From: Acidobacteriaceae bacterium
Lineage (GTDB): Bacteria > Acidobacteriota > Terriglobia > Terriglobales > Acidobacteriaceae
Reading direction: 5' to 3'
Length of the DNA stretch: 64,000 bases
Assembly: GCA_031296355.1 (NCBI GenBank)
Contig: JARLFX010000388.1
Location: 124,001 to 188,000 of the forward strand
Shown: in pieces, positions 34,759 through 43,276 of the stretch
Numbering within the stretch: the stretch's first letter is position 1
Layout: each line of letters begins with the position of its first letter
Notes under the pieces: generated by a model
Database searches by the model: none
The model's input: the letters and a program-made list of their open reading frames with translations, nothing else
What the model was told of the DNA's origin: nothing
Translations under genes and position numbers: made by a program

Positions 34759-36918
34759 CTAGCGATCGCCGTGAAGACCACGTGTTGCGCGGCTGGATTG
34801 GCGGATCATTTTGGGAGAGATGCCGAGGCGCTGCATCCGGGAGAGCAAGGTGGAGCGCTTGACGCCAAGCCGCATTGCGGCCCCATTTGGGCCCGACACA
34901 ATGCCTCGGCTCTCTTTCATGACGAGCAGAATCTGCTCACGTTCCATCTCTTCTAAATCGGGGCTGGACTGAAACTCGATTTGTACCGGCTTTGCATTTT
35001 CTGAATGCTGGATCAACTCCGGCAATTGCACCTTCAGCGCTGGACCGGAGCTCACGATCACCGCGCGTTCGATGACATTTTCCAACTCACGGATATTGCC
35101 CGGCCATGGCAGACGGCTAAGCATGGTCAGCGTTTCAGAAGGAATATATTCGATGTTGCGATTCATCCTGCGGGCGTGCTTCTGTGCAAAATGGCGCGCC
35201 AGCAACGGAATATCTTCGGCGCGTTCGCGCAGCGGCGGAATCACAATGGGAAATACATTGATTCGATAAAAGAGATCCGCGCGAAATTTTCCTTCCGCGA
35301 TGCTCTGTTCAAGGTCGACGTTTGTAGCCACAATGATCCGTACATCGTTTGGAATCGAAGTGGTTGAGCCGACTCGTTCAAAATGATGTTCTTGTAGAAC
35401 ACGCAGCAGCTTGGGTTGTAGTTCCAAAGGAAAGTCGCCGATTTCGTCCAGCAGGAGCGTGCCGTTATTGGCAACTTCGAATCGTCCGATCTTCCGGGCC
35501 ACTGCTCCGGTGAATGCGCCACGTTCATGGCCGAAGAGATCACTTTCCAAAAGCTCGGCTGGAATGGCCGCGCAGTTGACCTTAATCATGGTGTGGGCAC
35601 TGCGCTTGCTAAGGTTATGAATGGCGCGCGCAATCAGTTCCTTGCCGGTTCCGGTCTCTCCCAGAAGCAATACGGTGGAGTCACTTTCGGCAACCATTTC
35701 AACTTGCTGAAGCACTTTGCGCAAAGCTTCACTGTTACCGATGATCTCTTTGAAGTTACTGTAATCCTTGAGCTCTTCTTCCAAATAGAATTTCTCGCTG
35801 GCCAAACGATCCTTTAACTGGGTGATTTCTTCATAGGCCAGGGAGTTATCGACGGCGATTGCGAGTTGTCCGGAAATTTCTTGAAGAAGCTTTGCTTGCG
35901 CCGGTGGAAATTCATCACTCTTGCTCGCAACGTTTAAGACAGAGACCGTGCGGCCCCGGTTGATGAGGGGGATCGAACAACTGGAGCGAAGACCGTCCCC
36001 GAGCATCAATCGAACGAGTTCTGTTTCGGACTCCATCTCTTTGAGTTGTTTATATCCGATGATATAAGGAGCGGAAGTCCGATAGGCAATGCTGCCGGGC
36101 GAATTGTCAATTGTGTCCTTTCTTCCCGCGTGAATCGAACTTGCACCCTGAGGCGTGTGAAACGCCCGATATTCCATCAGATTATTCTTTACGTCATAAA
36201 AGACCAGACTCCAGTGCTCATGCCCCGTCAGAGAGCAAAGCTCCGTGCTGATAACAGTGAGGAGTTCCTGCATGTCGAGCTTCGAGACGACAGCGTTGGT
36301 CACGCCAAGCAACATGCGAAGATGGTCGCCTTCTTCCGCGAGGCTCTTTCTGAATTCACGTTCGCGCTCGTTGGACAGAAACGCGTCAACATATAAGGCA
36401 ATCTGATCGGCGACTAAGCGGAGAAAACCGGATTCGATTGCATCATAGGTGTTCTTATTGCGGCTGATCAGCTCGATGGCTCCAAGTTTTCGCGCTGCCG
36501 TGGTCAGAGGAAGAACGCAACAAGATTGAAATACATCACGATTCCAGAGCTCCCAGAGCCGAGGAAATTCCTCTTTTAACGCTTCTTTGTTGGCGACGTA
36601 AATGCTCTGGTTCTTCCAAGCCCATTCGGCGGGTCCATCTTCAAAGCGCAGCTCCTGAGTGGCGACGTTGAGACCAACTTTATTGCCGGGAAAATAGGCT
36701 GTGGTGGTTTGCGTCAGTTCGTCATGAACCACGATGTCCAACTGGTCAAAAGCAATTACATCGTGCAGGATATTTTCAATGGCGTGCAGCAGTTCCGAAG
36801 CCTGACTGTGGGTGGCCACGGCGTTGATGACCTTGAGTAAAAGGTCAATCGCTTTTGTGCTGTCATACGCGGCCTGAGCCGCTGTTGGCACGCCCTTCAT
36901 TTGGTTCAGATTCTGCAT
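34759..36918 (-). CDS. FhlA-like sigma-54 activator, GAF-GAF-AAA+-Fis
   Basis: About 719 residues (ATG at 36918; a GTG at 36927 and an ATG at 36900 are alternatives). Two GAF domains cover roughly 38-185 and 215-365, a linker coiled coil 365-390, and the AAA+ domain 393-620 has Walker A 'GETGTGKE', the sigma-54 contact loop 'GAFTGA' and Walker B '[10 protein letters not shown]'. A Fis-type helix-turn-helix lies near 675-705 ('[20 protein letters not shown]'). No receiver domain, so it is a ligand-sensing activator like FhlA or NorR. Convergent with the hydrogenase operon and 4 bp from its last gene. It probably acts at the sigma-54 promoter at 25741-25756. The GAF ligand is unknown. Confidence 0.9.
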   Translation of the reverse strand: MQNLNQMKGVPTAAQAAYDSTKAIDLLLKVINAVATHSQASELLHAIENILHDVIAFDQLDIVVHDELTQTTTAYFPGNKVGLNVATQELRFEDGPAEWAWKNQSIYVANKEALKEEFPRLWELWNRDVFQSCCVLPLTTAARKLGAIELISRNKNTYDAIESGFLRLVADQIALYVDAFLSNEREREFRKSLAEEGDHLRMLLGVTNAVVSKLDMQELLTVISTELCSLTGHEHWSLVFYDVKNNLMEYRAFHTPQGASSIHAGRKDTIDNSPGSIAYRTSAPYIIGYKQLKEMESETELVRLMLGDGLRSSCSIPLINRGRTVSVLNVASKSDEFPPAQAKLLQEISGQLAIAVDNSLAYEEITQLKDRLASEKFYLEEELKDYSNFKEIIGNSEALRKVLQQVEMVAESDSTVLLLGETGTGKELIARAIHNLSKRSAHTMIKVNCAAIPAELLESDLFGHERGAFTGAVARKIGRFEVANNGTLLLDEIGDFPLELQPKLLRVLQEHHFERVGSTTSIPNDVRIIVATNVDLEQSIAEGKFRADLFYRINVFPIVIPPLRERAEDIPLLARHFAQKHARRMNRNIEYIPSETLTMLSRLPWPGNIRELENVIERAVIVSSGPALKVQLPELIQHSENAKPVQIEFQSSPDLEEMEREQILLVMKESRGIVSGPNGAAMRLGVKRSTLLSRMQRLGISPKMIRQSSRATRGLHGDR

Positions 36919-37074
36919 GCGTTGCACGGCCCCACATTCATTTACATTTTAAACAATGTGGCGTCATCATCTCATGGCTTGCAGGTCGTGCTCTGCGGCG
37001 CGAATGCGGTTGCTACTGGGAGGTTGCAGTTCAGTGCCAGGCCGAAAGGTCTCTTAATCCATACGGCTCGTGCG

Positions 37075-37126
37075 GCGCGTGTGTGCACACGCGCAAATGC
37101 GACGGTTGAATTCCTGGGAGGAATTC
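37075..37126. repeat. Two palindromes between tRNA-Arg and the activator gene
   Basis: GCGCGTGTG/CACACGCGC with a 2-bp centre (37075-37094) and GAATTCCT/AGGAATTC with a 3-bp centre (37108-37126). They lie 3' of tRNA-Arg and about 160-210 bp upstream of the activator start, so they could be operator sites for the activator gene or tRNA terminator elements. Neither is followed by a T-run. Confidence 0.45.
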
Positions 37127-37162
37127 GCCGGGTGGTATGAAGGTGATTTTAGGAGTTTTGAA

Positions 37163-37239
37163 TGGTGCGCCCGGAGAGATTCGAACTCCCGGCCTTCTGG
37201 TTCGTAGCCAGACGCTCTATCCAGCTGAGCTACAGGCGC
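37163..37239 (-). tRNA. tRNA-Arg (anticodon ACG)
   Basis: Full cloverleaf on the minus strand: acceptor GCGCCTG pairs with CGGGCGC, the anticodon loop CTACGAA gives anticodon ACG (read as ICG), the T-loop is TTCGAAT, discriminator A, and CCA is encoded. Confidence 0.97.
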
Positions 37240-37305
37240 ATTCGGTGTAATGACCGACCTAAGACAGATTAACAGGGAATCGGCGTGCGTGCAAATGCCT
37301 GCAAG

Positions 37306-37569
37306 CTACGCTGCTGGAGCGGCTTCCGGCGCGGGCTGTGGAGGAATCAGAGACACCTCGTCGACGATATCAAGACCGGCCTGGCGGACCAGGCGGGCAA
37401 CAGTTGCACCGTTCAGACGCGTGGCATCGTACTCCACGCGCAGCGTTTGGGTCTCGCGGTCGAAGTCGAGGCGGCGAATGCCGTAAACCTCGCGGGCGTT
37501 GGCAAGGGCGAAGGCGACGGCCTCGGTAGGCTGGCCGTCGTAACGGAAGAGGATGTCAACCGTGGTCAT
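37306..37569 (-). CDS. Small HMA-like protein without metal-binding cysteines
   Basis: 87 residues. The pattern 'VDILFRYDGQPTEAVAFALA', 'GIRRLDFDRETQTLRVEYD', 'LNGATVARLVRQAGLDI' reads as a beta-alpha-beta-beta-alpha-beta ferredoxin-like fold of the heavy-metal-associated type. The C-x-x-C metal site is absent, and the tail is Pro/Ala-rich. It may bind something other than a metal ion or serve as a protein interaction module. Lies between tRNA-Arg and the TlpA-like gene, same strand as both. Confidence 0.6.
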   Translation of the reverse strand: MTTVDILFRYDGQPTEAVAFALANAREVYGIRRLDFDRETQTLRVEYDATRLNGATVARLVRQAGLDIVDEVSLIPPQPAPEAAPAA

Positions 37570-37614
37570 AGGGAGATGATAGCAAGAGAGCGGCGCCGGT
37601 GTGGGCGCGGCGTG

Positions 37615-38109
37615 TTAGAGGTTCTTGATGTAGTTCCGAATCTCGGGATCGTTCCAGTCCGTGCCGCCCACGAACTTGCGGCGGATGATGCCCTTGCGAT
37701 CGATCACGTAGGTTTCCGGCCACATGTCGGTGTGGAAGAGATTTGCGGCAGTCTGGCTGGGATCGCGGACGGTGATGAGATCGACGTGTCGGCTGCGAAT
37801 GAAGCTGGCGTAGGCGGCAGGGTCGTCGTCGATGCTGATGGCAATGACAGCGATGTCGGGATTGCTGCGATGGAAATTGAGCAGCGAGGGCATTTCAGCC
37901 ACGCAGGGCGGGCACCAGGTGGCCCAGAAGTTGAGCAGCACCACCTTGCCGCGATAGTTGGAGAGCTTGACCGAGGTATAGCCGTCGGAGACGGTGAAAT
38001 CGGGCGCGGTCTTGCCGGTTTGCGCGGGGTGCGCGCCGCGGTCGCAGCCCGGGACGATGGTGAGCGTGGTCAGAAGCGGAAGCAGGAGAAGAAGGCGAAG
38101 GTAGCGCAC
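37615..38109 (-). CDS. TlpA-like thiol-disulfide oxidoreductase, putative lipoprotein
   Basis: 164 residues from a GTG at 38109, chosen since it puts the hydrophobic signal 'LRLLLLLPLLTTLTIV' and the lipobox-like 'VPGC' at the N-terminus; the longer open frame would overlap the divergent glycosyltransferase gene. The thioredoxin fold follows, with redox motif 'WCPPC' and cis-Pro region 'WPETYVIDRKG', typical of TlpA/ResA proteins that reduce periplasmic disulfides, for example of apocytochromes c. Its multihaem and mono-haem cytochrome neighbours at 26235 and 48723 are possible clients, which is inference. The ribosome-binding site is poorly spaced. Confidence 0.8.
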   Translation of the reverse strand: MRYLRLLLLLPLLTTLTIVPGCDRGAHPAQTGKTAPDFTVSDGYTSVKLSNYRGKVVLLNFWATWCPPCVAEMPSLLNFHRSNPDIAVIAISIDDDPAAYASFIRSRHVDLITVRDPSQTAANLFHTDMWPETYVIDRKGIIRRKFVGGTDWNDPEIRNYIKNL

Positions 38110-38155
38110 CTTTTTATAATACGGAGCGGAGCGGTTGGAGCGAAAGGGCGGCACG

Positions 38156-39337
38156 GTGACGGAGCAGAAACAGGACGAAGAGACGGGCGCGGCGGCGGGA
38201 GGCTTTACGCCGGTGCTGGGGCTGGTTGACGAACCGGACGCGAAACCGGAGCAGCTTTCACTGGCCGGAACGCTGTTCGACCAGCCGGAGCCTACGGAGC
38301 TGATCGAGCTGACGGTGATTGTGCCGGCGCGCAACGAGGAGGACTGCCTGGGAGCGTGTTTGCAGTCGCTGGTGGCGCAGTCGGACGATGTTTTTGCGCT
38401 CGGGCGCGACTGGGATCTGGTGGTTGTCGACGATCACTCGACAGACCGAACCGCCGAGATCGCGCGGGGATTCTCAGGCGTGACGGTGCTGGAGGCCGCG
38501 AAGCTCGAAAAGGGCTGGACGGGCAAGGCGAATGCCACCTGGACGGCGGCGCGCAAGGCGCGCGGACGTTGGCTGCTCTTCACCGACGCGGACACGGTGC
38601 ACGAGCCGGGCAGCCTGCGGCGGGCGATTCACGAGGCGGAGAAGCACAAGGCGGGGATGCTGAGCTACTCGCCGAAGCAGGCCGTGAGCGGGCTGCTGCA
38701 GCGCTCGCTGATGCCGCTGGTGTTCTCGGAGCTGGCGGTGGCCTATCCTCCGGCCAAGGTGAGCGATCCGAACCAGCGCGTGGCCGCGGCGAACGGGCAG
38801 TTTCTGCTGGTGGAGCGCGAGGCGTACCGGCGGATCGGCGGGCACCCGGGCGTGCGCGACAACGTGCTGGAAGATGTGGCGCTGGCCTTCACGGCCAAGC
38901 GGCGGCGCGTGGGGCTGCGCTTTCGTTACGCGGAGGACGCAGTCTCGACCCGCATGTATCGCTCAACCGGAGCAATGATCGAGGGCTGGACGAAGAATCT
39001 CGCGCTGCTGTTTAACAACGTTCTGTCACTGGCGCTATGGCGCGCGCTCGACATTTTTCTTCTCTTCGGACTGCCGATTTTGGCGTACGAGATGTGGAGC
39101 GGCAAGTTCGGTCTGCGCTCGCTGGAGTGGCTGAGCGCGGGCTGGGTGCTGCTGATCTTGTGGGCGCGGAATCTGCTGCGGTTTTACAGGCGAGTAGCCA
39201 AGTCGAACTTCGGTTTTGTGAACTGTGCGCTGGCGCCGCTGGGTCTGCCGCTGTTCGTGGCGCTGCTCTATCGGAGCTGGTTCCAGCACAGAATGCTGAA
39301 GCAGGTACGCTGGAAGGGCCGGACGTACGGCGAATGA
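38156..39337 (+). CDS. Family 2 glycosyltransferase, HpnB-like
   Basis: 393 residues from the GTG at 38156 (a TTG at 38135 is also possible). The GT-A domain shows 'TVIVPARNEEDCLG', 'LVVVDDHSTDRTAEIA', a D-x-D-type 'LLFTDADTVHEP' and 'NVLEDVALAFTAK' (the E-D acceptor-site motif). Three C-terminal transmembrane helices follow from about residue 300. The combination matches hopanoid-associated HpnB and related CrtQ-like enzymes that glycosylate a lipid at the cytoplasmic face. No hopanoid cyclase gene is in the window, so the acceptor is uncertain. A consensus TATAAT lies at 38115-38120 upstream. Confidence 0.75.
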   Translation: MTEQKQDEETGAAAGGFTPVLGLVDEPDAKPEQLSLAGTLFDQPEPTELIELTVIVPARNEEDCLGACLQSLVAQSDDVFALGRDWDLVVVDDHSTDRTAEIARGFSGVTVLEAAKLEKGWTGKANATWTAARKARGRWLLFTDADTVHEPGSLRRAIHEAEKHKAGMLSYSPKQAVSGLLQRSLMPLVFSELAVAYPPAKVSDPNQRVAAANGQFLLVEREAYRRIGGHPGVRDNVLEDVALAFTAKRRRVGLRFRYAEDAVSTRMYRSTGAMIEGWTKNLALLFNNVLSLALWRALDIFLLFGLPILAYEMWSGKFGLRSLEWLSAGWVLLILWARNLLRFYRRVAKSNFGFVNCALAPLGLPLFVALLYRSWFQHRMLKQVRWKGRTYGE

Positions 39338-39399
39338 AGTTGCTAAGAATGAAGCGCAAGCGAGCAGTGGCGCATCTTTTCACTGGAGAGAGCTTCCCC

Positions 39400-39819
39400 A
39401 TGATTGAGTTGACCCGGCGGGCGACGTTTTCCGCGGCGCACTACTACTGGAACGACGGCTGGAGCCAGGAGAAGAACGAGCAGGTCTTTGGCCGGTGCGC
39501 GAACCGCAACGGGCACGGGCACAACTACACGCTTGAGGTCACGGTGGCCGGCGAGCCGGATGCCGTCACGGGCTTCGTGGTCGATCTGAAGTGGCTGAAG
39601 GACGTGATCGAGCGCGAGGTGCTGGAGGCGTGGGATCACCGCCATCTGAATGTCGAGGCACCGGAGTTCGCCAAGGCCGTGCCGACCACCGAGAACCTGG
39701 CCATCGCGGCGTGGAAGCGGCTGGATCCCGCAGTAACGGCGGCGCACGGCGCGCGGCTGAGCCGGGTGCGCATCTACGAAACGCCGGAGATATTCGCCGA
39801 ATATAGGGGTGAAGCGTGA
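39400..39819 (+). CDS. queD: 6-carboxytetrahydropterin synthase / PTPS family (copy 1)
   Basis: 139 residues from the ATG at 39400, with GGAGAG 9 nt upstream. Zinc ligands are the His in 'ATFSAAHYYW' and the pair in 'GHGHNY'; the catalytic Cys is in 'GRCANRNGHGHNY'. 'VVDLKWLKDVI', 'DHRHLN' and the substrate Glu in 'YETPEIF' complete the signature. The family converts dihydroneopterin triphosphate to 6-carboxy- or 6-pyruvoyl-tetrahydropterin (queuosine or biopterin-type pathways). It overlaps the next paralogue by GTGA and is followed by folE, whose product is its substrate. Confidence 0.88.
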   Translation: MIELTRRATFSAAHYYWNDGWSQEKNEQVFGRCANRNGHGHNYTLEVTVAGEPDAVTGFVVDLKWLKDVIEREVLEAWDHRHLNVEAPEFAKAVPTTENLAIAAWKRLDPAVTAAHGARLSRVRIYETPEIFAEYRGEA

Positions 39820-40223
39820 AGGCCTACTTCGGGCGGCGATACATGCTGAGCGCGAGCCACCGGCTGCACGCCGAGACGCTGACGGACGAGGAGAACCGGG
39901 CAGTGTACGGCAAGTGCAACAATCCCCACGGCCATGGGCACAACTACGTAATCGAAGTGCTGGTCGGCGGTCCGGTCGATGCGGCCACGGGGATGGTCAT
40001 CGATCTGGTCGAGTTGGATGAAGCGGTGCGAACAAACGTGCTGAAACGGTTCGACCACATGAACCTGAACCATGACCCGCTGTTTGCGCAAGACGTGCCG
40101 ACGACGGAGAATCTTTGCAGAGGCATTTTCGATCTTTTGAAAGCGGCTCTGCCGGCCGGCGCGCTCGAACATGTCCGGGTGGAAGAGACGGAGAACAACT
40201 TTTTCCAGTGCACGGCGGCGTAG
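39816..40223 (+). CDS. 6-pyruvoyl/6-carboxytetrahydropterin synthase family (copy 2)
   Basis: 135 residues from a GTG at 39816 that overlaps the stop of copy 1. It has the same fold but a different Cys loop, 'GKCNNPHGHGHNY', close to the version in animal 6-pyruvoyl-tetrahydropterin synthases; zinc His in 'LSASHRLHA' and 'GHGHNY', catalytic 'FDHMNLNHD', substrate 'EETENNFF'. The two copies differ clearly and probably act on the same folE product with different outcomes. Tetrahydrobiopterin-type cofactor synthesis is plausible for this copy. Confidence 0.85.
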   Translation: MKAYFGRRYMLSASHRLHAETLTDEENRAVYGKCNNPHGHGHNYVIEVLVGGPVDAATGMVIDLVELDEAVRTNVLKRFDHMNLNHDPLFAQDVPTTENLCRGIFDLLKAALPAGALEHVRVEETENNFFQCTAA

Positions 40224-40270
40224 AGTGCGAATGAGTGTAGCCCTGTTCCCCGGGGCGGAGGTGGAGTAAG

Positions 40271-40903
40271 ATGGCGCAACCAATTGCAGTAACGAAGCCG
40301 GTGCGGCGCGCGGTCGAGACCGCCAACGCGCTCGGCGAATGCACCACGCAGGATCTCTATCGTGAACTGCTGGGCCGCATCGGCGAAGACCCGCAGCGCG
40401 ACGGGCTGCTGGCGACCCCGGGCCGCGTGGAAAAGTCCATGGCCTTTCTGACCAAGGGCTACGACCAGAACCCGACCCAGATTCTGCGCGGCGCACTGTT
40501 CGATGTCGATTACGACGAGATGGTGATCGTCAAGGACATCGAAATGTTCTCGCTGTGCGAGCACCACATGCTGCCGTTCTTCGGGCGCGTGCATGTCGCC
40601 TACATTCCGAACGGCAAGGTGATCGGGTTGAGCAAGATTCCGCGTCTCATTGAAGTGTTTGCGCGGCGGCTGCAGGTGCAGGAGCGGATGACGCGGCAGA
40701 TCGCCGACGCCATCCAGGAGGCCATCGAGCCGCAGGGCGTAGGCGTGGTGATCGAAGCCCGCCACCTGTGCATGATGATGCGCGGCATCGAGAAGCAGAA
40801 CTCCTCCACCGTGACCAGCGCCATGGTGGGCTGCTTCCGGCAGAAGGAGACGCGCGCGGAATTCCTGTCGCTGGTGCGGCAGCCGGGCACGGGGACGATC
40901 TGA
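40271..40903 (+). CDS. folE: GTP cyclohydrolase I
   Basis: 210 residues; converts GTP to 7,8-dihydroneopterin triphosphate, the shared precursor of folate, queuosine and biopterin. Zinc ligands are in '[11 protein letters not shown]' (Cys and His) and '[10 protein letters not shown]' (Cys). '[20 protein letters not shown]' and '[20 protein letters not shown]' are further FolE signatures. GGAG about 6 nt before the ATG. Its position directly after two PTPS genes suggests a small pterin operon running through to truB. Confidence 0.95.
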   Translation: MAQPIAVTKPVRRAVETANALGECTTQDLYRELLGRIGEDPQRDGLLATPGRVEKSMAFLTKGYDQNPTQILRGALFDVDYDEMVIVKDIEMFSLCEHHMLPFFGRVHVAYIPNGKVIGLSKIPRLIEVFARRLQVQERMTRQIADAIQEAIEPQGVGVVIEARHLCMMMRGIEKQNSSTVTSAMVGCFRQKETRAEFLSLVRQPGTGTI

Positions 40904-40936
40904 CGCAACACAGGTCCGTTCCTCTAAAGTAGTTGA

Positions 40937-41815
40937 GTGAACGGACTGTTTGTAATCGATAAGCCGGGCGGCATGACAAGCCACGATGTCGTTGCCCGGC
41001 TACGCACGTTGACGGGCGAACGCTCGATTGGACACCTGGGCACGCTGGACCCGATGGCAACCGGCGTGCTCCCTCTTCTGTTGGGGAAGTACACGCGGCT
41101 GGCGCAATACTTCTCTTCCGCTGAAAAAAGCTATACGGGTACGATCCATTTCGGATTCGCAACCGACACCTACGACGCCGTGGGCACGCCAGCCGGTCCC
41201 GCGGTCGAACCCGCTCTAACGCTGGAACAGGTACGCGCCGCGGCCGCGCGCTTCCAGGGCGAGATGGAGCAGATGCCGCCGGCGTTTTCCGCAAAGAAGA
41301 TCGGCGGCACTCCGGCCTACAAGCTGGCGCGCGCGGGCAAGCCGGTGGAACTGAAGACCGCCATCATCCGTATCCATCATTTCGAGATTGTGTCGCTCAC
41401 CGGCGCAGAGGCCGCATTTGCGATGACGGTGAGCGCGGGCGGTTATGTGCGCTCAGTGGCACATGAGCTGGGCCAAGACCTGGGCTGCGGCGCGCACCTG
41501 AGCAGCCTGCGCCGCACGCAGGCCGGTGTCTTTACCTTGCAGGAGGCGCGCACTCTGCAAGACGTGGAGGCTGTGCAAGGCAATGCGGAGGCGCTTGAGG
41601 AACTGGGCGTTCATCCGCGCACGCTGCTGCCCGAGATGCCCGCGGTCACTGGCGACGAGCATGCCTTGGGACGGTTACGCAATGGGGCGCAGGCAAACCT
41701 GCCGGAGTTTTCAGAGGCCGCACTGGTGAAGGTCTTCGCCGGGCAGCGGGAGCTGGTGGGAGTCGCGAAGCGCGTAGCCGGAACGCTGTTTCAGCCGGTT
41801 GTGGTGATGGGGTAG
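40937..41815 (+). CDS. truB: tRNA pseudouridine-55 synthase
   Basis: 292 residues starting with a GTG at 40937. TruB makes Psi55 in the T-loop of tRNAs. The catalytic motif 'GHLGTLDPMATGVL' (Asp nucleophile), 'KPGGMTSHDVV' and 'GGYVRSVAHELGQDLG' are present, and the C-terminal PUA-like segment ends the protein. It lies 33 bp after folE on the same strand, away from the usual rbfA-truB-rpsO setting. Confidence 0.95.
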   Translation: MNGLFVIDKPGGMTSHDVVARLRTLTGERSIGHLGTLDPMATGVLPLLLGKYTRLAQYFSSAEKSYTGTIHFGFATDTYDAVGTPAGPAVEPALTLEQVRAAAARFQGEMEQMPPAFSAKKIGGTPAYKLARAGKPVELKTAIIRIHHFEIVSLTGAEAAFAMTVSAGGYVRSVAHELGQDLGCGAHLSSLRRTQAGVFTLQEARTLQDVEAVQGNAEALEELGVHPRTLLPEMPAVTGDEHALGRLRNGAQANLPEFSEAALVKVFAGQRELVGVAKRVAGTLFQPVVVMG

Positions 41816-41895
41816 AGACACAGAGCTTCCAGCTACTCGCTTCAAGCCGCTAGCTCGATGTGCAGAGCAAAACGGCTTGGGCCAGATTCAGACCT

Positions 41896-42531
41896 TTAGC
41901 GGGCACCGGAGTTTTTGTCGAGCAGCGGTTTGAGGATGGGAATCAACGTGTTGGCGATGATCTCGGAACCCTTGGCTGTAGGGTGAATGCCGTCGGGCTG
42001 GATGACGCCGGGCACGTTGACCAGATCTTTGTAGATCATCGGCACCAGCGCGGTGTGATGCTCGGCGGCCAACTCGACGTAGATCTTCTCGAAGGTGTGG
42101 ATGTAATCGGAGCCGTAGTTCGGCGGCAGGGTGATGCCGGCGACGAGGATCTTGATGTGAGCGTGTTGCAGCGCAGCAATCACGGAGTCAAGGTTGCCGC
42201 GCATCTGGTCGAGCGGTTGGCCACGCAGGCCGTCGTTGCCGCCGAATTCGACGATGACCACGGCGGGATGAAGCTTGAGGATGGAGGGCAGGGCCACGAC
42301 GGCGTCTTTTGTTGTGGCTCCGCTCGTCCCACGATTGACGACCTGGTAGGGATAGCCGAGCCGGTCGAGGTCGCGCTGCAAAGCGGCGGGATATGCTTGG
42401 CTCGACTCCAGGCCGAAGCCTGCGGTGATGCTGTCGCCGAAGCAGACGAGCAGGGGACGGCCGGCCGCGAACAGCGGCGAACCGAGGACGAAGAAGAGGA
42501 AGAAAGCAAGAAAGCGGCGGCGGGTCTGCAC
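41896..42531 (-). CDS. Secreted SGNH/GDSL esterase, TesA-like
   Basis: 211 residues from a GTG at 42531. A signal peptide ends near 'GSPLFAAG'. The four SGNH blocks are present: 'FGDSITAGFG' (Ser nucleophile), Gly in 'VVNRGTSGATT', 'EFGGNDGLRG' (Asn) and 'DGIHPTAKG' (Asp-x-x-His). Length and block spacing match TesA-type thioesterase I/lysophospholipase L1/arylesterase, a periplasmic hydrolase. It is divergent from the ABC transporter genes at 42587, an arrangement known for tesA and ybbA in other bacteria. Confidence 0.9.
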   Translation of the reverse strand: MQTRRRFLAFFLFFVLGSPLFAAGRPLLVCFGDSITAGFGLESSQAYPAALQRDLDRLGYPYQVVNRGTSGATTKDAVVALPSILKLHPAVVIVEFGGNDGLRGQPLDQMRGNLDSVIAALQHAHIKILVAGITLPPNYGSDYIHTFEKIYVELAAEHHTALVPMIYKDLVNVPGVIQPDGIHPTAKGSEIIANTLIPILKPLLDKNSGAR

Positions 42532-42586
42532 GAGATTAGTCTAGTCGAGTGGTTGGCAGAGCAGGGAACAGCGAGGGAGGCAAAGG

Positions 42587-43276
42587 TTGATTGAAGTCCG
42601 CGATGTGCGCAAGTGGATTCAAAATGGCACTCGACGCGTGGAGATTCTGAAAGGCATCTCATTGGCGATTCCCGCTGGGCAGTTCGTGGCGATCGTAGGC
42701 GCCAGCGGCAGCGGCAAGAGCACGCTGCTCGGGCTGCTCGCTGGTTTGGATACGCCCAGCGCAGGCGAGATCTGGCTCGACGGCACGCCCATCCACAATC
42801 TGCCCGAGTCCCAACTCGCCTCCGTGCGCGGCGAGAAGATCGGCTTCGTCTTTCAGTCCTATCAACTCATCTCCACGCTTACGGCGCTCGAAAACGTGTT
42901 GCTGCCCTTCGAGCTGAACGTGGAGGGGCGCGGCGTGGAGCGCGCGCGCGGCCTGCTCGGGCAAGTGGGTCTCAGCGACCGCGTCGAGCATTATCCCATC
43001 CAGCTTTCCGGCGGCGAACAGCAGCGCGTGGCGCTGGCGCGGGCCTTCGTCGTCGATCCGCCGATCGTGATGGCCGATGAGCCGACGGGCAATCTCGATT
43101 CCACCAACGGCAAGATCGTGCTCGATCTGCTATTGAAGCGCAATCGCGAGCAGCGCACCACGCTGGTGCTGGTGACACACGACGCGGAGGTGGCCAGCCG
43201 CGCCGACCGCAGGATCGTGCTGAAGGACGGCATGATCGTCGAAGACACGATGCAGAGCGGGCCGAGTCATGGCTAA
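42587..43276 (+). CDS. ABC transporter ATP-binding protein, YbbA/LolD-like
   Basis: 229 residues from a TTG at 42587, supported by GGGAGG 7 nt upstream. Walker A 'GASGSGKST', signature 'LSGGEQQRVAL', Walker B 'IVMADEPTGNLD' and the H-loop 'LVTHDAE' are intact. It belongs to the MacB/LolD/YbbA group. It overlaps the permease gene by 8 bp and is divergent from the TesA-like esterase, the same neighbourhood as E. coli tesA-ybbA-ybbP. The substrate is not known; export or extraction of a lipid-like molecule is a reasonable guess. Confidence 0.92.
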   Translation: MIEVRDVRKWIQNGTRRVEILKGISLAIPAGQFVAIVGASGSGKSTLLGLLAGLDTPSAGEIWLDGTPIHNLPESQLASVRGEKIGFVFQSYQLISTLTALENVLLPFELNVEGRGVERARGLLGQVGLSDRVEHYPIQLSGGEQQRVALARAFVVDPPIVMADEPTGNLDSTNGKIVLDLLLKRNREQRTTLVLVTHDAEVASRADRRIVLKDGMIVEDTMQSGPSHG

